A stretch of 16,755 nt of DNA. Source: UBA4971 sp900019985 (lineage in GTDB: Bacteria > Bacillota > SHA-98 > UBA4971). The stretch spans positions 1-16,755 of the forward strand of contig JBMNFG010000003.1 in NCBI GenBank assembly GCA_050949175.1. The letters run 5' to 3'. Positions 1-7,497 of the stretch are shown one piece after another. Under the pieces are notes generated by a model. It saw only the letters and a list, made by a program, of their open reading frames with translations, was not told the DNA's origin and searched no databases. The position numbers were made by a program, and so were the translations under genes. Position 1 is the first letter of the stretch. Every line of letters starts with the position of its first letter.

Positions 1-15
1 TGCGATGCGGGAGGA

Positions 16-236
16 GTGTCAGGACTCAGATCACCAAAGGCGCTCCTATGCGCGATTCTGGACCGCGGGACCCCAACCAGACAGAAGGGTATCAGGAATC
101 GGACCCCAAAAGGCTCTTTGATGCGGAATTCTCGAAGACAGGAGCTTGAAGGTTCGAGAGGCGTATCAGGAATTAGGCCGCCAAAGGCTCTTTGATACTG
201 AATCCTGGGCAGCCGGGGCTCGAGGATGCGATATTC
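16..236. repeat. About 74-bp tandem repeat, three diverged copies
   Basis: Three copies begin at 16, 89 and 163, so the spacing is 73-74 bp. Each starts with GTRTCAGGA and continues through a block like CCAAAGGCTCTTTGAT to an ATTC/ATCC core. The third copy carries an internal dyad, GTATCA...TGATAC. The copies are clearly related but diverged. They fill the space 3' of comFA, which is transcribed towards them, and the array may continue to the left of the window. No coding gene is visible in 1-280. Confidence 0.75.
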
Positions 237-280
237 CGCCTACCGGCACTGTTGCCGCCATTTTCGCCAGCGTGTGGGAA

Positions 281-2134
281 TCATGATTGTAAATATCCTG
301 ACGCAGCTGCGTGGCGGTTCATATCGTGAGTCAGTTGGACAGCTGTACGCATGGAAGGCGTAATGTGCTCGGCAGCGAAGTAGACCCTGGCTTCGGTATC
401 GTCTTCTGTTCGCCCAGCACGGCCTGCCATCTGGATAAGAGTTGCGGTATCGAATACTTGTTCATAGTCAGCATAAAGAATCAGAACATCAGCGTTGGGT
501 ACTGTGATGCCTCGTTCAAGCACGCTGGTTGAGACAATGATATCGATTTCACCTTTGCTGAAGGCTTCTCGATGTAAGTCCCGGTTAGGATGGGACGAGT
601 GAATCGAAGCTATCCTCGGGATTTGCAGTGAGTTAGATAGTCCTTTGCATACAAGATCGGAAAGGGCTACTGTCGGCACAAATACAAACAGCTTCCTGCC
701 TGCTTTAAGCGAACGTCTTATTATCGTCAACACCCTATCCGGACGACGAAATCTGCTCCTTATTGTCTTGCCGGTTCTGCCACTGCTATGCTCCGCTTTA
801 CCCTGGAATCGCGTGTAATCTTCAGGCAGCGGCAGGGTAACGCGGACGATCTCCGGTTCAGGCAGAGGCCTGCCGTGATAGCGCGCAGAGATCCTTACCA
901 AAGCCATCTCACCTCTATCAGCTTTTTGCAAAAGCTCTCGATCAGGAGTTGCCGTCATAAACACAGTTTTTCCGTGCTGGGCTGTAGCCCGCCTCACTGC
1001 GTAATGAAGGATTCTGCTGCCGCGGTAAGGAAACGCATCGACCTCATCTAAGATAACCAGGTCGAAAGCTCGAAAGAACCTAAGCGTCTGGTGTGTTGTA
1101 GCTACAATGATATCTGCATCTCGATAACGCCACTTCGCTCCACCGCGGAGCTCCAATATACGTGCGTCAGGTATTGCTGTCCTAATCCGCGGAACCAGTT
1201 CAGCTACGACATCTCTTCTCGGAATGGCAAACAGGACTTTTCCTCCGCTCCTCAGCACATGTGCAATCGCCTCAAAGACGACTTCTGTTTTTCCCGCCCC
1301 ACACACGGCAAACACAAGACATTCCCTTTGTTCGGGGTCTTGAATGAAATCTACCACAAGTTGAGATGCATCTTTCTGCGCAGGAGTAAGCTCAAAACGC
1401 AGACTAACTGCAAAACTGCGCTTATCCTTTGAAAGACTGTTCCTTGTCCCGGGTGAATAGTACAGAGGACGGCAAGCGCGTGACTCTCCCATTGACGCAC
1501 ACTCAGGGCAATAGAAGCAAGTGTCACTGGAGCATGCTGCACATGAGGCCTGGATTACGTTGGGATTGCTGCACCGTCTGCACGAGGGGATTCCAAATCG
1601 TTCAATCGCTACAGACGGGACTCTCCCTATGACACTCCTTAGGATCAGGGTTTGGAGTATGTCATGAAGATCACCGGTTATGTGGTGTCCGCGCTCTATG
1701 AGGGCTTGCCTGATTTCGTGCCGAAAAAGGACACGGCCTTGGAGCACCTCAACGACTGTCTTAAGGTCTTCTTCTGTGGGTAAGACGATGTTCCTGCAGT
1801 CATGAACGGTGACGATATCAGGGCGTGCGGTATTCAGGCTCCGGATAATGGGCAAGAGGATCGAACCGAGAAAGGTTGGGACGAGATTCTTTCCTGGGGC
1901 TCTTGTGTGATTTCTAGAGAGCTCTGCTTTCCGCTGTACCTTGAGTTTTTCGGCTTTGCGCACAGCCCGGGCTAAGGGCATGGGCTTCGTAACTACAGCT
2001 AAGTGGGTATATCCGGCAGTTGAAAGGATTTTGAGATCGAGAAGGGGGTAATGTGTGACTTCGATTACGCGGCGGTGACCCGTTGTGTCGTTTACATCAA
2101 AAGCCTCGTATACGAAATAGGGCTTCTCCAGCAT
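281..2134 (-). CDS. comFA: ComFA-like DEAD/DEAH-box DNA translocase with zinc finger
   Basis: ComFA is the ATP-dependent motor that helps pull transforming single-stranded DNA into the cell. It works on the inner face of the membrane with ComFC. From the start at 2134 the protein has 617 residues. A Cys-rich segment at residues 185-212 (CRRC...CAAC...CFYCPEC) is the ComFA-type zinc finger. The helicase core follows: Walker A CGAGKTE near 278-284, DEVD at 363-366, TATP at 394-397, and motif VI QMAGRAGR at 568-575. An ATG at 2161 would add nine residues. I prefer 2134 because GGAGGTGG lies 7 nt upstream of it. The roughly 180-residue N-terminal region makes the protein longer than the usual ComFA of about 460 residues. 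comFC is normally in the same operon but here is divergent, across a repeat-filled gap. The family call is firm; an active competence system is inferred. Confidence 0.88.
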   Translation of the reverse strand: MLEKPYFVYEAFDVNDTTGHRRVIEVTHYPLLDLKILSTAGYTHLAVVTKPMPLARAVRKAEKLKVQRKAELSRNHTRAPGKNLVPTFLGSILLPIIRSLNTARPDIVTVHDCRNIVLPTEEDLKTVVEVLQGRVLFRHEIRQALIERGHHITGDLHDILQTLILRSVIGRVPSVAIERFGIPSCRRCSNPNVIQASCAACSSDTCFYCPECASMGESRACRPLYYSPGTRNSLSKDKRSFAVSLRFELTPAQKDASQLVVDFIQDPEQRECLVFAVCGAGKTEVVFEAIAHVLRSGGKVLFAIPRRDVVAELVPRIRTAIPDARILELRGGAKWRYRDADIIVATTHQTLRFFRAFDLVILDEVDAFPYRGSRILHYAVRRATAQHGKTVFMTATPDRELLQKADRGEMALVRISARYHGRPLPEPEIVRVTLPLPEDYTRFQGKAEHSSGRTGKTIRSRFRRPDRVLTIIRRSLKAGRKLFVFVPTVALSDLVCKGLSNSLQIPRIASIHSSHPNRDLHREAFSKGEIDIIVSTSVLERGITVPNADVLILYADYEQVFDTATLIQMAGRAGRTEDDTEARVYFAAEHITPSMRTAVQLTHDMNRHAAASGYLQS

Positions 2135-2141
2135 TGCGTTG

Positions 2142-2149
2142 CCACCTCC
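2142..2149 (-). promoter_or_regulatory. Ribosome binding site that fixes the comFA start
   Basis: Read on the minus strand this is GGAGGTGG, 7 nt before the ATG at 2134. The upstream in-frame ATG at 2161 has no comparable site, so the shorter protein is preferred. Confidence 0.75.
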
Positions 2150-2252
2150 ATATATTTCCATTCAACGCATAGAAAGACTACCCTTCAACTGGCATGGGTA
2201 AAACCACGAAATCACCTGAAAATCATTCTTATCGGTGATTGGCAAAGCATCC

Positions 2253-2321
2253 GTAGAAGGATAGGATGCGATTAGACACCGAAATCGATAGAAGGATAGG
2301 ATGCCATCAGACATTGAGGAT
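2253..2321. repeat. About 34-bp repeat, two copies
   Basis: The block TAGAAGGATAGGATG followed by CRATYAGACA appears at 2253 and again at about 2287. It lies in the divergent comFA-comFC spacer, about 120 bp upstream of the comFA start. Confidence 0.65.
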
Positions 2322-2410
2322 GAAGAATGACACGTCTGAGCTTTGGTGCGTGGCTGTGTCTTCGTGCGTTTTGCGTAGAGCCTGGCTAAAGGGTTGAAAA
2401 GGAGGGCTTG

Positions 2411-2485
2411 AAGGACTGGCATGTTGAGGACTGGCGTATTAAGGACTGGCGTGTTGAGGACTGCCGTGTTAAGGTTGGCAGTTGG
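2411..2485. repeat. 15-bp tandem repeat, five copies
   Basis: Five consecutive 15-bp units start at 2411, 2426, 2441, 2456 and 2471. The consensus is RAGGACTGGCGTGTT, and the last copy is diverged. The units alternate between AAGG and GAGG starts. The array is upstream of comFC. All frames stay partly open through it because 15 is a multiple of three, but there is no sign of translation. Confidence 0.85.
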
Positions 2486-2566
2486 TATAGCAACATGCCT
2501 TTGTCTGTCCTTCGAAGAGTCAGCCTTTGACGTTTACGGTGAGTGAGGTGAAAGGGGCATTGACCC

Positions 2567-3697
2567 GTGGATGAACACGATTCTGAAAGGAAGATACAGC
2601 TTGACCTGGCTGGAAGGCCGGATTTGGGAAGTCACCGGGTAAATCACGAGATAAACTACCAGGCAAGTCAGCAGGGTCTCCAGCAAGGCTTTCCTGCCGT
2701 CTCAGGTGGCGTGGAATATGCCGTAGCCACCTTCGTCAAGAAGGTGCTTGATTTTGTCTTTCCGGAGAAGGAAGGATGCGTGCTCTGTGGGAGGCTGGGA
2801 GATTCAAGATATTCTAAAGAGGTTTTTTTCGCACTGATTTGCGGTGACTGTTTGAGCAGGATTCCTTTCGTGCAAGAGCCTATCTGTGATATATGTGGGC
2901 GTCCGTTAAGAGGACGAGCCGTAGACACGTCGGAGCAGGAATGTCGGACCGGTACCCGAGATGCGTCAGAGCACGATCGTCAGAGGGGTGCCGGTAATCG
3001 TGGATTCCTAAAACCGCAAGAATCCCTGGACCCTGGCGTAGTGACTTCCGGTGCAAAAAGGGTGGCATCAGGTGCACCGGGGCCATCAGGTGCACCGGGG
3101 CTATCAGGTGCACTGCGAAGGAGCGATACTTCCGGCAAGATGCTCTGCACCGACTGCAAGAGTCGCGGTAGGTTCTTTATGAGGGCTCGAACCTTCGGCA
3201 CGTACGATGGAGTGCTGAAAGAGCTTATCCGCGAGTTCAAATTCCACGGAAGGCGCGACTTGGCTGAAGGGCTTGGTGTTTTGATGGCAAGGGAGGTGTC
3301 GCGGGACGTTAGCATGAGGCGCTGCGACATTATCGTTCCTGTCCCTTTGCATCCGATTCGATTGGCTGAGCGAGGCTATAACCAGGCAGAGCTCCTCGCG
3401 AAAGAGGTCGGCTTCTGTTTTGGAATACGTGTTGAAAACTGCATTGAACGACTGATCAGACCCGGTGAACAGAGTAGGTTAGGACGGCAACTTCGCAAAG
3501 ACCACATCAGAGGAGCTTTCACCGTCGCTTATCCGGCAAAGGTTGCGGGAAAGCGAGTGTTGTTGGTAGACGATGTGATCACAACAGGCAATACTGCCAA
3601 CGAATGCGCACGGGTCCTGCTCCGCGCAGGTGCGGCTGAGGTTTATGTAATCGCTGCCGCCATCTCCCCATACGAGCCGGAATGGATTATTCATTAA
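2567..3697 (+). CDS. comFC: ComFC-like phosphoribosyltransferase-fold protein with long insertion
   Basis: ComFC (ComF/GntX family) is a soluble partner of ComFA in DNA uptake, with a type I phosphoribosyltransferase fold. Visible parts are a first zinc knuckle, CVLC and CGDC at residues 71-95; a second knuckle, CDIC at 107-110 with its other half CTDC at 194-197; the PRTase core from about 205 (VPVPLHPIRLAERGYNQAE near 257-275); and the PRPP loop VLLVDDVITTGNT at 331-343. At 376 residues it is far longer than the usual 210-250. The excess is a 50-residue polar N-terminal extension and about 80 residues inserted inside the second zinc knuckle, including a collagen-like GAPGPSGAPGLSGA stretch. 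The GTG start has AAAGGGG 9 nt upstream; no ATG lies close to the usual family start, so the N-terminus is uncertain. It converges on the DUF151 gene with a 22-bp gap. Confidence 0.85.
   Translation: MDEHDSERKIQLDLAGRPDLGSHRVNHEINYQASQQGLQQGFPAVSGGVEYAVATFVKKVLDFVFPEKEGCVLCGRLGDSRYSKEVFFALICGDCLSRIPFVQEPICDICGRPLRGRAVDTSEQECRTGTRDASEHDRQRGAGNRGFLKPQESLDPGVVTSGAKRVASGAPGPSGAPGLSGALRRSDTSGKMLCTDCKSRGRFFMRARTFGTYDGVLKELIREFKFHGRRDLAEGLGVLMAREVSRDVSMRRCDIIVPVPLHPIRLAERGYNQAELLAKEVGFCFGIRVENCIERLIRPGEQSRLGRQLRKDHIRGAFTVAYPAKVAGKRVLLVDDVITTGNTANECARVLLRAGAAEVYVIAAAISPYEPEWIIH
3066..3117 (+). repeat. 18-bp in-frame repeat inside comFC
   Basis: The 18-mer CATCAGGTGCACCGGGGC occurs twice without change at 3066-3083 and 3084-3101. 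A partial third copy follows from 3102 (TATCAGGTGCAC). It encodes a Ser-Gly-Ala-Pro-Gly type repeat within the insertion that splits the second zinc knuckle. The identity of the two copies suggests a recent duplication, younger than the intergenic arrays. Confidence 0.9.
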
Positions 3698-3719
3698 TCC
3701 CAGGTGCTCGACGGCTGCG

Positions 3720-4142
3720 CTACTCGTGGGCGATTATATCCTTGTATTCAATGGTGAACTCAACAAGCCTCGGTGCCATGTAAATAGGGCACATGCTCCT
3801 GACTGCAAGGGCTATCGCGTCACTGGGCCGCGAGTCAACTACTGTAACCTTGCCATCATGCTGAATATGGACTTCCGCGTAATAGACTCCTTCTTTAATC
3901 CCGGTGATGACTATATGTTCAACTGTTCCGCCCAAAGCCTCGCAGACTGATTTCAAAAGATCATGAGTCATGGGGCGGGGAGGTTCTTCTCCGGAAAGAG
4001 GAATCGCTATAGCTTGAGCCTCAAAGGGGCCAATCGCTATCGGAAGGATATACTTGTCATCAGGATCGGCCAGGAGGACTGAGAACTCGTTGTTCGGGCC
4101 TGCTGCGATACCGAAGACTTTCATGGATAGCACGGTAATCAC
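3720..4142 (-). CDS. Bifunctional nuclease family (DUF151) protein
   Basis: The 140-residue protein matches the bifunctional-nuclease/DUF151 family in length and motifs. It has an N-terminal MKVFGIAAGP strand, LPIAIGPFEAQAIAI near residues 33-47, and RPSDAIALAVRSMCPIYMA near 105-123. Some plant and Thermotoga members are described as RNase/DNase; the role of bacterial family members is mostly unknown. The GTG start at 4142 has AAGGTG 7 nt upstream. An ATG six codons further in (4124) has poorer spacing. It is transcribed towards comFC and has no operon partner in the window. The family is clear; the biological role is not known. Confidence 0.85.
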   Translation of the reverse strand: MITVLSMKVFGIAAGPNNEFSVLLADPDDKYILPIAIGPFEAQAIAIPLSGEEPPRPMTHDLLKSVCEALGGTVEHIVITGIKEGVYYAEVHIQHDGKVTVVDSRPSDAIALAVRSMCPIYMAPRLVEFTIEYKDIIAHE

Positions 4143-4686
4143 CTTCTTTCACCTTGATGGTGCCATAGTCCTTTGCAGTAGCGTCATAGGCCTTGCCTAC
4201 TATTTTATCATACGCAATGACAAATGCTCTTTGTTCGCTTCAGGCACTTCAAGTCTCGGCAGAGCCTTGCCTGTTTCCGGCAATCACAGTGATCTTTCCC
4301 CTTTTGCTCAGGATTTCATCTAACAAATATCATTTCATGAGCTTTAAGGGAGCTGTGATAGACAGAAAAGACATGTACGGCCTATTGGAAGAAACTTTAT
4401 CTTTGGAAGGACAAGTGAATCAATAATGAGTCTATATTAACGTTATTCGTGATCCTGCCTGAATCTCCTCCCAAAACAGGAAGGCTTGTGGTTTTCAGCG
4501 ACGTCACTCGGTTATTAGGGGAGTCGACACAGAACGGCTCCTTTTAGATCTGGGACGGTGTAGGTGTATAAAACCGGTCCTCTGGAAAGCGTGGAAGACG
4601 TTGACGCCTTTTGTCGAGGTAAACCAGGCTCTTTTGAGGCAGATGAGTTGGATCTAAGCGGTACACAAGTATTTGATAGACAAGTA
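4143..4686. other. Intergenic stretch without a convincing gene
   Basis: About 540 bp upstream of the DUF151 gene. Short open stretches exist on both strands: 4337-4426 plus (29 codons) and 4564-4725 plus (53 codons from a GTG, ending inside the operator). None has good initiation signals or a recognisable motif. On the minus strand a strong ribosome-binding-like GGGAGGAG sits at 4465-4472, but no ATG, GTG or TTG follows at a usable distance. Unlike the other gaps, I see no clear tandem repeat here. It may hold decayed gene remnants. Confidence 0.4.
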
Positions 4687-4715
4687 TTGCTTTTTCGTGA
4701 AATGCTTGGTATTAT
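4687..4715 (+). promoter_or_regulatory. Sigma-A type promoter for the inositol cluster
   Basis: TTGCTT (4687-4692) and TATTAT (4710-4715) are separated by exactly 17 bp. They lie immediately upstream of the 22-bp operator palindrome, so transcription would start inside the operator. This is the best promoter match I found in the window. It would produce a leader of about 690 nt before the regulator gene. Confidence 0.75.
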
Positions 4716-4716
4716 A

Positions 4717-4738
4717 TTACCGTAAACGTTTACGGTAA
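4717..4738. promoter_or_regulatory. Perfect 22-bp LacI-family operator
   Basis: TTACCGTAAAC followed by its exact reverse complement. The central GTAAACGTTTAC with CG at the dyad centre is the classic LacI/GalR/CcpA-type half-site arrangement. It begins one base after the -10 element, so bound repressor should block initiation. The likely ligand is the LacI-family regulator encoded from 5417 (autoregulation, inferred). CcpA-like binding is an alternative. Confidence 0.8.
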
Positions 4739-4821
4739 GGCTTTTGACCTAGAGACGTAGATAGAGACAGGGAAAGACATCAGCATTAGGGAACGGGAAG
4801 CCGATCGAAGCAGGCAACAGG

Positions 4822-4917
4822 ACAGGAATCCAGACGCGAACCTGTACAGGAGTCCAGACATGGATTTGTACAGGAAACTATACAAGATGCATTACAGAGT
4901 GAGCGATAGTAAACGGA
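4822..4917. repeat. 24-bp tandem repeat, four copies, in the leader
   Basis: Units start at 4822, 4846, 4870 and 4894. Each begins ACAG; the first two share ACAGGARTCCAGACRYGRAYYTGT. The period of 24 bp is kept exactly although the last two copies are strongly diverged. It is part of the T-poor leader between promoter and regulator gene. Confidence 0.7.
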
Positions 4918-4958
4918 AAAGGGAATGCTGCAGGGAGCAATGCAAAAGTCAGGACACC

Positions 4959-5142
4959 TAATGGACGACTGATTGTACCAGCAAACGGATCACAGATGTA
5001 TCGGCGAAGGGATAATGACTGCATCGGCAAACGGAGCATAAATGCATCAACAAACGAAGAATGATTCAACAGCCAAACAGGACATAAATGCACCAGAAAA
5101 CGGAACATGAATGCACTGGCAAACGGAACGTAAATGTACCAG
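4959..5142. repeat. 23-bp tandem repeat, eight copies, in the leader
   Basis: Eight units of exactly 23 bp start at 4959, 4982, 5005, 5028, 5051, 5074, 5097 and 5120. The rough consensus is CAAACGGARCATAAATGCAYCAG. Most copies differ from each other, but no indel disturbs the period. The array is continuous, without unique spacers, so it is not a CRISPR. The rest of the leader, 5143-5416, is also A/G-rich and T-poor with looser repetition (GAACG, GGAGAC and GGCAAC words) and no gene. Confidence 0.8.
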
Positions 5143-5416
5143 GGAATAGAGCACAGACAGGACACGAAACAAAGCTGAAACAGTATGTGAAACGGGAAAG
5201 AGAGACTGTAGGAGACAGAACAAAGAACGCAGCAGGAGACGGGGAACGGCCAGAATAGCGAACGCCACAAGGATCGAGATAGCATCGCGGAAATAGGCTC
5301 GGACAACAAACGAGGCATCAAACGTAATAGGCAACAGCAAAAGATTAAACAGGAAACGGGCAACGAATCGCAGCATACTACGGAACACAACCAAAGATAG
5401 GAGTAAGATTGTCGGT

Positions 5417-6424
5417 ATGGCTGGTATTCCCACGATTAAAGATGTGGCTAGAAAAGCCGGGGTGTCATACGCGACGGTTTCCCGGGCTCTAAATGATCAT
5501 CCCGAAATCTCTGAAGAGACGAAGAAGCGAATCGTCAAAATCGCCTTGGAGATGGGGTACAGACCCAATGCCATTGCCCAAGGCTTAGTAAAGAAAGAGA
5601 CGAAAACTATAGGGCTCATAATCCCTGACATTACGAACCCGTTCTTCCCGGAGGTGGCGCACGGAATAGAAGATGCTGCTGTCGAAGCCGGGTACACCGT
5701 CTTTCTTTGCAACACCAACTGGAACCCGGAACGGGAGGAACGGTATTTCGACGACTTGATACGGAAACAAGTCGACGGTCTAATCATCGGTCCATGCTCA
5801 GAACAGATTTCCCACCTCGAGAAAGTCATTGACAGCGGAATCAAAACAGTCTTTATCAGCAGAGCAAGCAACCATCCAAACACTGTCTCCATCTTGATAA
5901 ACAACCTTCTCGGCGCACAACAGGCTGTAGAATATCTTATACAACAAGGCCACAAGCGTATCGCGTTCATCGGCGGACGCGAAGACATCTCAACTACTCA
6001 AGAAAGATTGCAAGGCTATACTCAAGCCCTGAACAAGAACGACCTGCCGGTGGACGAATCTTTGATAAAGATCGGCAGCTTCAAGCGAGACAGCGGGTAT
6101 TTCATTACCAATGAACTCCTCAAACTGGATGACTCCAGCCGGCCAACAGCAGTCTTTGCAGCCAACGACCTTCTGGCTCTCGGAGTTATCCAAGCAGTCA
6201 GAGAAAGCAGACTTAGCATTCCAAAAGATGTGGCAGTCGTAGGTTTCGACGATATTGAGTTTGCGTCTTTACCTGAAATCCAACTGACAACTGTGTCTCA
6301 ACCTAAATACGACATGGGGAGACTGGCGTTTTCCACATTAATTGAACTTATTAAAGGAGGTGGATATGCCAGCGGTAGAAAAATACTCTTGGATCCTGTT
6401 CTTGTTGTCAGGCAAACCGGTTGA
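5417..6424 (+). CDS. LacI/GalR-family transcriptional regulator of the inositol cluster
   Basis: A 335-residue protein of normal family length. The N-terminal helix-turn-helix reads IKDVARKAGVSYATVSRALN (residues 7-26), followed by the hinge helix RPNAIAQGLV (49-58) and a periplasmic-binding-protein-like effector domain (TIGLIIPDITNPFF from 64; AVVGFDDIEFA near 275). It should bind GTAAACGTTTAC-type palindromes, and one lies at 4717-4738 over its own promoter. The ATG has only a weak GGAG about 13 nt upstream, hinting at low translation. The stop is 19 nt before iolG, so the two are probably co-transcribed. The effector is inferred to be inositol or an early catabolite. Thermotoga uses a ROK-type regulator for the corresponding genes, so this would be a regulator replacement. 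Confidence 0.9.
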   Translation: MAGIPTIKDVARKAGVSYATVSRALNDHPEISEETKKRIVKIALEMGYRPNAIAQGLVKKETKTIGLIIPDITNPFFPEVAHGIEDAAVEAGYTVFLCNTNWNPEREERYFDDLIRKQVDGLIIGPCSEQISHLEKVIDSGIKTVFISRASNHPNTVSILINNLLGAQQAVEYLIQQGHKRIAFIGGREDISTTQERLQGYTQALNKNDLPVDESLIKIGSFKRDSGYFITNELLKLDDSSRPTAVFAANDLLALGVIQAVRESRLSIPKDVAVVGFDDIEFASLPEIQLTTVSQPKYDMGRLAFSTLIELIKGGGYASGRKILLDPVLVVRQTG

Positions 6425-6443
6425 ATCAGGAGAGGGGTGAGAC

Positions 6444-7463
6444 ATGGTGGAAAAGGTGCGTTTAGGGCTTATAGGCACGGGAAGGATTGGGAGGATACAC
6501 GCTTATAACCTTAGATACCGGATCCCCAAAGCCGAACTGGTTGCAGTTGTGGACATCATAGAGGATGCCGCCTGCTGCTGCGCAAATGAACTCGGCGTCC
6601 CTGTTGCAGAGACTGATTGCTGCAAGATATTTGAAAGAGACGATATAGATGCAGTAGTTATCTGTTGCCCTACGAATCTACACGCAGACCTCATTGAACA
6701 AGCAGCTGCCGCAGGCAAGCATATCTTCTGCGAAAAACCGATCGCGCTTGAGATCGACCGCACAGAACGAGCATTGGCTGCCGTAGAGGAAGCAGGAGTC
6801 AAGCTGCAAGTCGGCTTTAACCGGAGGTTCGACCCGAGCTTCAGGAAAGCCCAGCAACTAATCAAAAGCGGCGAAATCGGAACTCCCCACATAGTCCGCA
6901 TAACAAGTAGAGACCCAGGCCCTCCGCCAATTGAATATGTAAAGGTTTCAGGTGGATTGTTTGCAGATATGATGATCCACGACTTCGATATGGCAAGGTT
7001 CCTGCTCGGGGATGACGTAAAGGAACTTGTGGCGTACGGTGACTGCCTGGTGGATCCTGCAATAGGAGAAGCAGGGGATATCGACACTGCCATTGTCGTC
7101 CTTAAATACGAGAACGGAGCCATGGGTGCGATTGATAACAGCCGAAAAGCCGTATACGGTTATGACCAGCGAATAGAGATCCACGGTTCAAAAGGGACGA
7201 TCATTGTAGGAAACAAGACGCCGACAGAAGTAAAACTCCATACGGAAGACGGTATCTCCGGGGACGTGCTCTTGAACTTCTTTATTGAGCGGTATCAGGA
7301 GTCTTTCCTTGCGGAGATGGAGGAGTTTATTGAGTGCGTCTTAAGTGACAAGGAGCCTTCCGTGAGCGGTATTGACGGATTAAAGTCGCTTAAGATGGCC
7401 TATGCTGCGCTGGAATCCCTTAAGACAGGAAGCTTTGTAAATGTGAATTCGATTCAGAGTTAG
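6444..7463 (+). CDS. iolG: Inositol 2-dehydrogenase (Gfo/Idh/MocA family)
   Basis: Catalyses NAD-dependent oxidation of myo-inositol (or a related cyclitol) to scyllo-inosose, step one of the cluster's pathway, in the cytoplasm. The 339-residue protein has the dinucleotide motif GTGRIG (residues 11-16), the family signature CEKPIALEID with Lys98, and the GGLFADMMIHDFD segment, where Asp175 and His179 have the Lys-Asp-His spacing of IolG enzymes. The ATG is preceded by GAGAGGGG about 6 nt away. The gene follows the regulator by 19 nt. A rho-independent hairpin overlaps its stop codon, so iolM and later genes may be transcribed separately or by readthrough. Related sugar dehydrogenases share the fold; the inositol call rests mainly on the neighbours iolM, iolN and iolO. 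Confidence 0.85.
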   Translation: MVEKVRLGLIGTGRIGRIHAYNLRYRIPKAELVAVVDIIEDAACCCANELGVPVAETDCCKIFERDDIDAVVICCPTNLHADLIEQAAAAGKHIFCEKPIALEIDRTERALAAVEEAGVKLQVGFNRRFDPSFRKAQQLIKSGEIGTPHIVRITSRDPGPPPIEYVKVSGGLFADMMIHDFDMARFLLGDDVKELVAYGDCLVDPAIGEAGDIDTAIVVLKYENGAMGAIDNSRKAVYGYDQRIEIHGSKGTIIVGNKTPTEVKLHTEDGISGDVLLNFFIERYQESFLAEMEEFIECVLSDKEPSVSGIDGLKSLKMAYAALESLKTGSFVNVNSIQS

Positions 7464-7491
7464 CCTTCTTTTCGAGGAGAAGGCGTTTTTT
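7463..7491 (+). terminator. Rho-independent terminator overlapping the iolG stop
   Basis: GCCTTCT pairs with AGAAGGC (7463-7469 with 7478-7484), with a possible extra T-G pair, a loop of about 6-8 nt, then GTTTTTT. The first stem base is the last base of the iolG TAG. It lies within a run of same-direction genes, so it probably attenuates rather than ends the operon. Confidence 0.8.
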
Positions 7492-7497
7492 ATCCTG

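Noticed and set aside
2162..2422. 86-codon minus-strand frame upstream of comFA
   Set aside because: Its N-terminal part is translated 15-bp repeat and it has no ribosome binding site or recognisable motif.
4564..4725. 53-codon plus-strand frame with protein-like composition
   Set aside because: It starts at a GTG right after a stop, runs through the promoter and ends inside the operator palindrome. Another frame over the same DNA is also open, so it is not convincing.
4959..5142. CRISPR array
   Set aside because: The 23-bp units are contiguous and degenerate, with no unique spacers between identical repeats, and no cas genes are present.
4878..5433. Long open frames of 170 and 128 codons on the minus strand
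   Set aside because: They lie exactly opposite the 23/24-bp repeat leader, are extremely rich in Leu, Ser, Phe and Cys, and lack ribosome binding sites. The plus strand is T-poor, so the opposite strand rarely has stop codons.
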